Translations under genes and position numbers: made by a program
The notes under the pieces: generated by a model
What the model saw: only the letters and a program-made list of their open reading frames with translations
Databases searched by the model: none
What the model was told of the DNA's origin: nothing
In this document: positions 34,530 to 42,471 of the stretch, in pieces
Layout: the number at the start of each line of letters is the position of its first letter
How positions within the stretch are numbered: position 1 is the stretch's first letter
NCBI RefSeq assembly: GCF_000969835.1
Contig: NZ_KQ033912.1
Span: 2,121,920 to 2,185,919, forward strand
Length of the DNA: 64,000 nucleotides
Origin: Parabacteroides goldsteinii DSM 19448 = WAL 12034
GTDB taxonomy: Bacteria; Bacteroidota; Bacteroidia; Bacteroidales; Tannerellaceae
Direction: 5' to 3'

Positions 34530-37500
34530 TTAAAATGAAACCTGAATACCACACATATAAACTCGTCTTGACCCCTGGATACCGTTGTCTGTTTCGGTAT
34601 TACCATTATAGTTGTTACCCATAACACCTGTTTCCGGTTCCGAATGACGTTTTGCGGCAGGACCAAACGTCAACAGGTTATCGCCTGAAATATATACGCG
34701 GGCATTTGAAACCCCGACTTTTTTGGTCAAAGCCTTCGGTAAGGTATATCCTAAATTGAGGTTTCTCAAACGCAAGAAATCATTATTATGAATAAAGAAA
34801 TCCGTTCTTTTTACGTTCAAAGAGGCATTCGCAGAAGACAAACGAGGGAATTCTGCCACATCACCCGGCTTTTCCCATCTGCTTTCCACCTGATCCATAA
34901 TCATGCCTACTCCATCCAAACCGGCAGTACGTTCCAACCATACATAATCGTACATTTTCGACCCCAAAGAAGCATACCACATAAAAGAAAGATCAAATCC
35001 CTTATATGTAAACGTATTAGTCAAAGAACCGAATGCCTTCGGTATCGCAGAGCCGCACCATTGATAATCGTCCATCGTGACGTCTGAATAATTTTCCGTA
35101 GTTTTCCAACCACCATTATCGTCTTTAATCAGATAGACTCTGTTACCATTATCCGGATTTACTCCGGCATGTTTCGGCATATAAAATTCATATAAAGAAC
35201 GTCCTTCTTCCAATTTATATGTTGCACCACGGTTCGCATACGTATAAGAGCCACCCGGCAGATATGTCACCTCGTTCTTCAAGGTAGACATATTAAAATC
35301 AATGTTCCACTGAAAATCGTTGGTCTTGACGGCTACTGCACTCAGTGTCAATTCCAAACCACTGTTACGCACATTTCCCATATTGGTGTTATAACCGGCA
35401 GCATCACCTACCTGTGCGGATAACGGCAAATTCCTGTAATACAACAAATCTTTCGAACTACGGGAATAATACTCAATCGTTCCGCTCAAACGACTTAAGA
35501 CACTGAAATCTAACGCTATATTATACTGTTCGTTGCGTTCCCACTTCAAATTAGGTGTAGCAATCGTACGCGGCTTATATCCGGCAGCACCATAAAAATC
35601 AGCAGAAGTATAATAGGCTTGATAAGCATATAAAATTTCATCTCCTGCAGTACCGCTACTTGTATTACGAGGCACCAACTTATCGTTACCGGAAGTACCA
35701 TAACTACCACGTAAAGCCAAATTATCAACCCAATTGATATCTTCCATAAAATTCTCCTTCGAAATTCTCCAAGAAGCACCTACGGAGAAGAAGTTACCCC
35801 AACGACTGTCTTTACTGAAGCGTGAAGAGCCGTCGCGACGAATAGAACCGGACAAATAATATTTGTTTTGGAAATTATAATCTATCTTGCCAAAAACAGA
35901 CAACAAAGAATAACGATTACGGTAAGAACTTACGCTCCAGTTTGCAGTCGTTGATTCCAGTTCATACTGTCCCATTTGCATGATGCCCTCACCATAACCA
36001 TAATTATATTGCTGGTTATAAGAATATAACTCATGCCCCAACAATACATCCAAATTATGTTCGCCGAAAGACCGATTCCAAGTCAGCAAGTTATTCCATG
36101 TAACAGAAGTTGTTTTCCAGTTTTCACGTGTGGCATCTCCACCATTGGTCATAACCGTCACGCCAAAAGGCTTCTGTTGCCCCGAACCATGCACGGCCGA
36201 GCTATACCCGTAGCCATTCTCCTGAATATCATCAAGATTCACATTCGTCTTAAACTTAATATCGAACGGCAAAGAAAATTCGGCAAAATAATGGGCCGTC
36301 AACATACCTCCCTCTTTATTGCTGAAATTATCATCATTGGGGTTATTCCAATAATCGCCGGCCCCGTTTAAGACATGGATTCCGAAGAAATTACGACTGT
36401 TCACACCGTAATCGTTCATACGCATACCGGTCTTCTCCGAGCGATACCAATCCGTATTGTCTTCATTTCTTAACCAAGGCGAATTCAACGTGTTTGAATA
36501 AACCAACGCACGGTTTGCCCCTGAAACGTTCTGACGAGAATAGCTATAGGCCAAGTTTCCTCCCATCTGCAACCAATCCATCACTTGCGAAGTCACACTC
36601 GCACGGAATGAGTAACGCTTGTAATACTGGTTATTAGCATACCCTTTATCGTTCAAATAAGAAATAGAAGTATAATAGTTTGTTTTCCCGTTATCGCTCG
36701 AACCACTGACATCCAGCCCGTAATCCTGGCGCAACTTACGTGAGAAAACAGCCCCGTACCAGTCATAATCGTTTTCATCCCAAACCATTTCCAAATTAGG
36801 ATTAGCCCAACAGTTGCCATTTCCATCATGCAATACATAATTCGAAGCATCGCCGGTCCACTTGAACGGGGTTACATAAACCGTTTCGCCTTTTGAATTT
36901 ACACGTGGATTTACAGCACGCGACAACAAGTTTGCCGACGCATAATCGCCTGCATCCTGCTTGCTCATCCCTTCCACGTAATACTTATCATTATATAAGG
37001 CACGCCACAAATTGGTCATTTGCTGGTAAGGATCTGCCTTTTTAGGGTTAGCCACCGCATTATCGGAAGTACCCCACGCTCCTCTGAAATTGATAACAGG
37101 CTTACCCGATTTACCTTTCTTTGTCGTAATTACCACTACCCCATTCGCTGCACGCGAACCATACAACGAAGCTGCCGCGGCATCTTTCAATACCGTCATC
37201 GACTCTATATCCGAAGGCGAAATAGAGGTCAACTTACCATCATAAGGCATGCCGTCTACCACATACAAAGGTGTCGACTTTCCGGACATGGAAGCTATAC
37301 CGCGAATCTGAATACGCGTTTCGCCCCCCGGGTTACCCTCATTATTAGAGACATTCACACCGGCCGACATACCTTGCAAAGCTTCCGCAAAACCGGCCCC
37401 TGAAATCTTTTCCAACTGGTCGGATTTGACTATTGAGGCAGAACCGGTAAACGACGATTTCTTTGCCGTACCATAGGCAACGACAACCACCTCGTCCAAA

Positions 37501-37850
37501 TCCTGCGTATCGCTCAGTAGTTTTACATTCACGGCACTATGTCCATCCCAAGTAATCTGCTGTGTAGCCATTCCGACAAACGAAATAACCAATACCGCTC
37601 CTTTTTGTACTCCATCTAAAACAAAGCGACCATCCTGGTCGGTAATCGTACCGTTTGAAGTACCTTTCACAGAAATGGAAGCACCGGCTACAGGTCCCAT
37701 TTCGTCTACAACACTACCTGTAACTTTGTTTTTCTGCTGTGTAATCATAGTTCCTTCGGAGGAAGGGATTACGGCTGCATGGATAGTTCCGCCCATACCG
37801 AATACGGTTGCCAGAACCAAAGCTTTAACCAGTTTCGAATTTGTCAACAT
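34530..37850 (-). CDS. SusC-family TonB-dependent transporter (pair 3)
   Basis: 1106 aa. Signal peptide MLTNSKLVKALVLATVFGMGG..., carboxypeptidase-D-like domain (KVTGSVVDEMGPVAGA, about 42-115), TonB box/plug start LDEVVVVAYG (about 118-128), plug with YVVDGMPY, and a long barrel. No STN domain, so no FecR-type signalling is expected. It is the first gene of a two-gene unit with SusD. Between its start and the left inverted repeat at 38014 I find no TAnnTTTG element on the minus strand, which fits a transporter whose only strong promoter is currently turned away. Confidence 0.93.
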   Translation of the reverse strand: MLTNSKLVKALVLATVFGMGGTIHAAVIPSSEGTMITQQKNKVTGSVVDEMGPVAGASISVKGTSNGTITDQDGRFVLDGVQKGAVLVISFVGMATQQITWDGHSAVNVKLLSDTQDLDEVVVVAYGTAKKSSFTGSASIVKSDQLEKISGAGFAEALQGMSAGVNVSNNEGNPGGETRIQIRGIASMSGKSTPLYVVDGMPYDGKLTSISPSDIESMTVLKDAAAASLYGSRAANGVVVITTKKGKSGKPVINFRGAWGTSDNAVANPKKADPYQQMTNLWRALYNDKYYVEGMSKQDAGDYASANLLSRAVNPRVNSKGETVYVTPFKWTGDASNYVLHDGNGNCWANPNLEMVWDENDYDWYGAVFSRKLRQDYGLDVSGSSDNGKTNYYTSISYLNDKGYANNQYYKRYSFRASVTSQVMDWLQMGGNLAYSYSRQNVSGANRALVYSNTLNSPWLRNEDNTDWYRSEKTGMRMNDYGVNSRNFFGIHVLNGAGDYWNNPNDDNFSNKEGGMLTAHYFAEFSLPFDIKFKTNVNLDDIQENGYGYSSAVHGSGQQKPFGVTVMTNGGDATRENWKTTSVTWNNLLTWNRSFGEHNLDVLLGHELYSYNQQYNYGYGEGIMQMGQYELESTTANWSVSSYRNRYSLLSVFGKIDYNFQNKYYLSGSIRRDGSSRFSKDSRWGNFFSVGASWRISKENFMEDINWVDNLALRGSYGTSGNDKLVPRNTSSGTAGDEILYAYQAYYTSADFYGAAGYKPRTIATPNLKWERNEQYNIALDFSVLSRLSGTIEYYSRSSKDLLYYRNLPLSAQVGDAAGYNTNMGNVRNSGLELTLSAVAVKTNDFQWNIDFNMSTLKNEVTYLPGGSYTYANRGATYKLEEGRSLYEFYMPKHAGVNPDNGNRVYLIKDDNGGWKTTENYSDVTMDDYQWCGSAIPKAFGSLTNTFTYKGFDLSFMWYASLGSKMYDYVWLERTAGLDGVGMIMDQVESRWEKPGDVAEFPRLSSANASLNVKRTDFFIHNNDFLRLRNLNLGYTLPKALTKKVGVSNARVYISGDNLLTFGPAAKRHSEPETGVMGNNYNGNTETDNGIQGSRRVYMCGIQVSF

Positions 37851-38200
37851 AAAATAAATTTAAAAGTTAAACAATTCTGTTTTTTCATATTAAAAATATA
37901 TGGAAGAGCGCAAGCTCTTTTAATATCAACAACTTCGACCACAGCTAATCGCATTGAGAAATACTCGTAGGTTTTTCATTCGTTTGTTTAAACTCATTAA
38001 AAAGACCATTGTCTTTGAAGAACTATGGTGACAATAGTTGTCAAAAAGACAGAAATGATTACATATGTTTCTTTTTGAATAAAATACAAACTAAGTGTTA
38101 AGCAACCCCCCTTCTGTGGCGGATATATACTAAATAACCATAAATAAAATGAACAATGGATGATCTTGTTTTTTTTGATACCTTAACAGTGTAAAGCCTA

Positions 38201-38278
38201 TCTGAACCCGTTTTGACCCCGGTTTCCCTCCACTCTGCCTTCGTTCTGACTCCGTTGTGAGTCCGTTCTGACTCCGTT
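38201..38278. repeat. 11-12-bp phased degenerate repeats inside the invertible segment
   Basis: Successive words such as CTGACTCCGTT, GTGAGTCCGTT and CTGACTCCGTT (38246, 38257 and 38268) repeat every 11 bases. Looser copies (TCTGAACCCGTT, TTGACCCCGGTT, TCTGCCTTCGTT) lie to the left. One helical turn per unit suggests a protein-binding array that would invert with the promoter. Confidence 0.55.
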
Positions 38279-38567
38279 CCAAGCATCGAAAACAGATGGG
38301 AATTTGAACGAGAAAGGTGTTTTGAATCGACTGGTTTTCAACATTATATGCATTTTTTGAGAATAGCGTTGTCGCTTATTTCTATACTTTCAATACGGTA
38401 AATAAATGTTAATAAACTTTTGGTTGTTTCGTTTGTTATCTAATTGTATTCCGTTAATAGTATGTAATTGTAAATCAGACATTATGGTAGTGGTTATCTC
38501 TATGTTAAAATTTAATCTATATGTAAAAATAATAAGGGTGCATTATTAATTTATTAGAAAATTACAT

Positions 38568-38575
38568 TATATTTG
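38568..38575 (+). promoter_or_regulatory. Promoter -7 element (TATATTTG) in the invertible segment
   Basis: Exact TAnnTTTG match, 12 bases from the right inverted repeat and pointing away from susC 3. No TTTG is found at -33. As oriented here, transcription would run into the long hairpin at 38656-38730. Confidence 0.55.
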
Positions 38576-38655
38576 CATCGATTTTATACCATAGTTCTTC
38601 AAAAACTATGTCATTACAATCATTATTTAACATTTTGGAAGTACATTAGAGAAAA

Positions 38656-38730
38656 GAAACTGTGCCAAAAGTCTTTTTCCGGAACCAGCCTATCAATCAC
38701 AGACCAGCCAAAGACTTTTGGCACAGTTTC
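38656..38730. terminator. Very long perfect hairpin (21-bp stem) downstream of the S46 peptidase gene
   Basis: The 21-nt arm 38656-38676 (GAAACTGTGCC...) is the exact reverse complement of 38710-38730, with a 33-nt loop. On the minus strand it ends the peptidase operon. On the plus strand it would stop transcription coming from the invertible promoter before it enters the peptidase gene. Confidence 0.8.
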
Positions 38731-38760
38731 ATGCTTTTTCAGTACGTTGATCTTTCAATA

Positions 38761-40902
38761 TTATCTGACCAGTTGCAATTCCTTGATCAGTCGCGGACAT
38801 TTACCCCACTTGTCGATCATATAAAGTACATAACGGATATCTACTGCAATACAACGCTGCAAGTCGGGTTCGAAAGCGATGTCACCGCTCATGGCTTCCC
38901 AGTTTCCGTCGAAAGCAAGACCGATCAGGCGGGCGTTCTTATCGAATACAGGGCTACCGGAGTTACCGCCGGTAATATCATTGTTTGTCAGGAAGCAAAG
39001 CTGCAACTGTCCGTTTTCGTTGGCATACTGACCAAAGTCCTTGCTACGGATCAGGTCCAGGATTTCCGGTTGAACCCAGAACTCATCATCTTCCGGATTT
39101 TCTTTTTCCAGGATACCTTTCTCCGTTGAATAATAGTCATACCAGGCTGCATCATACGGATGATACCCTCCGATAGAACCATAGCTTAAACGCATCGTGA
39201 AGTTCGCATCCGAAGAAAGGGGCTTTTCCGGATACATTTCCTTCAGTCCGGCAAAATACAGACGTTCGCCTTTGGCAATATCGTAATGAGCATCGCCCAT
39301 AAACTGCTGCAACTCGAACAAAGAGATAAGCGTGGACAAACTCAGTTCGGCTGCCGGATCTTTTTTCAATTTCGCATACAGTTTCGGATCTTTCAGCATC
39401 TTCTCGATCTTGTCATACGACAAAAGCGAAGTCTTCTTAAAGACGTCTGCTGCATATTTTGCATAGTCACCTTTATACTTCTTATCCACTTTCTGATAGA
39501 TATCCGGAAGATATTGAGCCGGAACACGTTCTTTCACCACTTTCATCATGGCAGCCAATACCTTTTGGTCAAGGGAGGCATCGTAATCTTTAAAGAACGG
39601 CTGGATCTTATCTTTCAGGACCATGTCTATTTCTTCCGGAGTAGAACCGTTTATATCCACACCCTGTACCATACGCGCCAGGCGCACAATTTCAGTACCG
39701 CTGACAAATGCTTCTGACAGATAAGTGGAAACTTTCCGGTATTCATCCGTCGAAGTATATCCTTTTTCCAACAGGTTCAGCACTTCGCCGTATTTGGCTT
39801 TACGTTCAGGTGTCTGACCGGCCCAGACGGCAAAAGCAGCTTCCTCTTCCTTCTTACGCTCTATCACGTTCAGATTAGCCAGACCGCGGTTCATACCGAT
39901 AGAATTCTTCCAGTAGTTAGAGCTACCGGCATATTTGGAGGCATATTTGATACGGACTTCATCGCTTGCCGACATAGCATCTTTCCAGATAGCTTGTTTG
40001 ATGCCGCGTACCTCGATACGAGGCTTGTTGCTGTCTTCAATACGCTGTTTCACACCCCAGGAAGATAAATAACGGTCTGTGCTGCCCGGGAAACCAATTG
40101 TCATCGCGTAATCTTTATCCTGGTATCCCTGAAGGGAAACTTCTGCTACATATTTAGGGCTGTAAGGCTTGTTGTCTTTGCTGTATTCCGCCGGTTTGTT
40201 ATCAGCATCGGCATACACACGAAATACGGAAAAGTCGCCTGTATGACGCGGCCACATCCAGTTATCCGTGTCACCACCGAACTTTCCGACTGAACTGGGC
40301 GGAGCAAATACCATACGAACGTCGTTGAACACATCGTAAACAACCAGGAAATACTTGTTATTATTATAGAAAGGAACTACATCCGCAGCCTGGAATTCCG
40401 TATTGCCGATCGAGTCGCAGATGACCTGTCCGATAGAATCGGCAGCAGCCAAACGCAGATATTCTTCTTCAATACCGGCGATTTCACCGTTGATACGGTC
40501 GCTTACGTCAACCGTTTCACGCAAGTAGCGCACGCTCAGTCCCGGAACGGCCAACTCTTCTTCCTTACTCTGAGAAACGAAACCGTCTTTCAGATAATCA
40601 TGTTCAACGCTACTCAACTGCTGGATAGAACCGAAACCACAATGGTGATTAGTAAAGATCAATCCTTCTTCCGATACGGTAATACCGGTACATCCGCCAC
40701 CGAAAATAACAACAGCATTGGCCACACACGGGTCGGTTTCACTGTAAAGTTGCTGATAGGACGGGACAAATCCCAATTCCTTGATTCGAGCCAGATTTTG
40801 TTTGTTAAGTTCCTTCAGAACCCACATGCCCTCGTCGGCATATACCTGGCCTGCAGCAACAAGAAGCAGTAAAACTGCCCACACCTTCTTCATAAAATTC
40901 AT
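38761..40902 (-). CDS. S46 family dipeptidyl-peptidase, DPP7-type
   Basis: 713 aa serine dipeptidyl-peptidase of the outer cell envelope or periplasm. It releases N-terminal dipeptides for amino-acid nutrition. Signal peptide KKVWAVLLLLVAAGQVYA. Catalytic His in FTNHHCGFG, Asp in GGDTDNWMWPRHTGDF, and Ser648 in GGNSGSPVF. The specificity position 18 residues after the Ser is Gly666 (AFDGNWE). As I recall, DPP7 enzymes (hydrophobic P1) have Gly there and DPP11 enzymes (Asp/Glu P1) have Arg, so this is DPP7-type. The gene lies 6 bases downstream of the DUF389 gene, in the same operon, and ends at a 21-bp hairpin. Confidence 0.92.
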   Translation of the reverse strand: MNFMKKVWAVLLLLVAAGQVYADEGMWVLKELNKQNLARIKELGFVPSYQQLYSETDPCVANAVVIFGGGCTGITVSEEGLIFTNHHCGFGSIQQLSSVEHDYLKDGFVSQSKEEELAVPGLSVRYLRETVDVSDRINGEIAGIEEEYLRLAAADSIGQVICDSIGNTEFQAADVVPFYNNNKYFLVVYDVFNDVRMVFAPPSSVGKFGGDTDNWMWPRHTGDFSVFRVYADADNKPAEYSKDNKPYSPKYVAEVSLQGYQDKDYAMTIGFPGSTDRYLSSWGVKQRIEDSNKPRIEVRGIKQAIWKDAMSASDEVRIKYASKYAGSSNYWKNSIGMNRGLANLNVIERKKEEEAAFAVWAGQTPERKAKYGEVLNLLEKGYTSTDEYRKVSTYLSEAFVSGTEIVRLARMVQGVDINGSTPEEIDMVLKDKIQPFFKDYDASLDQKVLAAMMKVVKERVPAQYLPDIYQKVDKKYKGDYAKYAADVFKKTSLLSYDKIEKMLKDPKLYAKLKKDPAAELSLSTLISLFELQQFMGDAHYDIAKGERLYFAGLKEMYPEKPLSSDANFTMRLSYGSIGGYHPYDAAWYDYYSTEKGILEKENPEDDEFWVQPEILDLIRSKDFGQYANENGQLQLCFLTNNDITGGNSGSPVFDKNARLIGLAFDGNWEAMSGDIAFEPDLQRCIAVDIRYVLYMIDKWGKCPRLIKELQLVR

Positions 40903-40908
40903 TCTTTT

Positions 40909-42267
40909 TTATTCTATTAGTAATTTAATATTTTTCGCATCTACGCGTGCACCGAGCCACTCACGGATCTTTAACTGTTCTTTTTCATTGATACGCTCTT
41001 TGCTTTTTAGGTAAACCAACATGACTGTGTCCTGTTTCATGCTGTCAGTACTTACAATATAGGTATTCGAACAAGAGGCTTCAAGAACAGACGGGAATAA
41101 AACTTTCATCTCTGGGATCAACTCCGAAGTCATACGCGAAGCACTCTTATACCGGTCTACCGTCTTTTTCAAGGAATCGATCTGTATGGATTGTACCCGA
41201 AGAACCTCTTCACTATTTTTATATAGATCCTGCATCAGCATGCTTTTCAGTTCGTTTATATCGGTAGCTTCCTGTCCGAAACCTTGCTGGACGATCAGAG
41301 AGACATCTTTCAAACCATATTTGCGAAGCCGGGTCCGGGCAATTTCGATCATGGGTTCCGGCACATTTTCACCGATCATTACGACTTTCACTTCTTTCTT
41401 CTCGCTCGTATCCGTCACTGTTTTACTCAATATCTGTGTATTCGGAAAAGCCAGTTCTTCCGTCACAAAATTAGCGACCCGGTCATTGAAATAACTGGTA
41501 CGGATCAGGTTATAGCTCAGGAAAAGACTCGGTACGATCGTGAAAAAAACAATTACCCCGACATAGCGTGTTACCACCTTTTCCCGTTGTTTATCCAGGA
41601 ATATCTTCTTTGGATATTTCAGTATACGGACCACCAGGAAAGTCGCCAGACTGATAAACACCGTATTGATAAAATAGAGATAAAAAGCACCGAAGAAATA
41701 ATAAAGATTCCCACTTGCCAATCCGAAACCGGCCGTACAGAGCGGTGGCATCAACGCCGTAGCGATAGCCACACCCGGGATCACATTTCCTTTACTTTTG
41801 GTTGAACTGGCAACAATACCGGCCAATCCACCGAAGAAAGCGATCAGGACATCATAGACGGTCGGCTGCGTACGCGCCAACAATTCACTTTGCGCCTCAC
41901 TGATCGGAGAGATCAAAAAGAACAGGGTTGAAGTGATCACACTGAACACCGTTGCCGTCGCAAAATTACGGAAAGACCGCTTGATCAGGTCATAATCATA
42001 GATGCCCAATCCGAGACCGAACCCCATGATAGGTCCCATCAGCGGAGAGATTAACATCGCACCGATAATCACCGCCGTAGAGTTTGTATTCAAACCCAAC
42101 GAAGCGACAAATGTTGCAAAGATCAAAACCCAAAGATTAGTACCTTTAAACTCAATACCTTTTCTTATAGACTCAACCGTTTCGAGTTCATCTTCCTTCT
42201 CCTGGCGAACGTCAAAATTACGAACAAAGAAGTCTCTTATTTGCTTGTGTAACACTCCTTTTTCCAT
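40909..42267 (-). CDS. DUF389-family integral membrane protein
   Basis: 452 aa. The N-terminal half is hydrophobic with several predicted helices and the family block SLGLNTNSTAVIIGAMLISPLMGPIMG (quoted in part: TAVIIGAMLISPLMGP), plus ALMPPLCTAGFGLA. The C-terminal 200 residues are soluble. The function of DUF389 proteins is not established; a transporter-like role is often assumed. First gene of an operon with the S46 peptidase (6-bp gap). A TATCTTTG -7 element lies upstream at 42321-42328. The co-transcription is suggestive but may be incidental. Confidence 0.88.
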   Translation of the reverse strand: MEKGVLHKQIRDFFVRNFDVRQEKEDELETVESIRKGIEFKGTNLWVLIFATFVASLGLNTNSTAVIIGAMLISPLMGPIMGFGLGLGIYDYDLIKRSFRNFATATVFSVITSTLFFLISPISEAQSELLARTQPTVYDVLIAFFGGLAGIVASSTKSKGNVIPGVAIATALMPPLCTAGFGLASGNLYYFFGAFYLYFINTVFISLATFLVVRILKYPKKIFLDKQREKVVTRYVGVIVFFTIVPSLFLSYNLIRTSYFNDRVANFVTEELAFPNTQILSKTVTDTSEKKEVKVVMIGENVPEPMIEIARTRLRKYGLKDVSLIVQQGFGQEATDINELKSMLMQDLYKNSEEVLRVQSIQIDSLKKTVDRYKSASRMTSELIPEMKVLFPSVLEASCSNTYIVSTDSMKQDTVMLVYLKSKERINEKEQLKIREWLGARVDAKNIKLLIE

Positions 42268-42320
42268 CCCACTCTCTTGTATTGATAAATACTCCGACTA
42301 ATAGCCACACCTTAATCGTG

Positions 42321-42328
42321 CAAAGATA
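42321..42328 (-). promoter_or_regulatory. Promoter -7 element for the DUF389-S46 operon
   Basis: TATCTTTG on the minus strand, matching TAnnTTTG, about 54 bases upstream of the start. It shares a 204-bp divergent region with the kinase promoter. Confidence 0.5.
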
Positions 42329-42409
42329 GAAATAGTATCCCTAAATAAAAAATAAGAAGTGTGAACAAGAATAACCGGCATAAAATTCGAAGTCTTATTG
42401 ATTTTCAAT

Positions 42410-42417
42410 TAACTTTG
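42410..42417 (+). promoter_or_regulatory. Promoter -7 element for the TPR histidine kinase gene
   Basis: TAACTTTG matches TAnnTTTG, 55 bases upstream of the ATG at 42472. Confidence 0.5.
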
Positions 42418-42471
42418 CACAAAGAAGAATATTATTTTGAAAAGGAGTCCATCTAAATGTTTATATAAATA

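Larger units (their letters stand above)
38014..38603. repeat. Candidate invertible promoter segment (16-bp perfect inverted repeats, 590 bp)
   Basis: TTTGAAGAACTATGGT at 38014-38029 is the exact reverse complement of 38588-38603. One clear promoter element, TATATTTG (38568-38575), lies just inside the right repeat and points right. The right arm reads as a dyad, CATAGTT-7 nt-AACTATG, the architecture of a tyrosine-recombinase core site. The element at 11231-11413 has the same arrangement. Flipping would aim the promoter at susC 3 with a leader of about 180 nt. The arms are seen directly; inversion is inferred. Most of the 910-bp gap between susC 3 and the S46 gene is this segment, with no convincing ORF. 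Confidence 0.7.

Noticed and set aside
38098..38286. 62-residue minus-strand ORF in the invertible segment
   Set aside because: Its sequence is generated by the 11-bp repeats and has no protein-like hydrophobic pattern.
38761..40902. DPP11 (Asp/Glu-specific) assignment
   Set aside because: The residue 18 positions after the catalytic Ser is Gly, not the Arg expected for DPP11.
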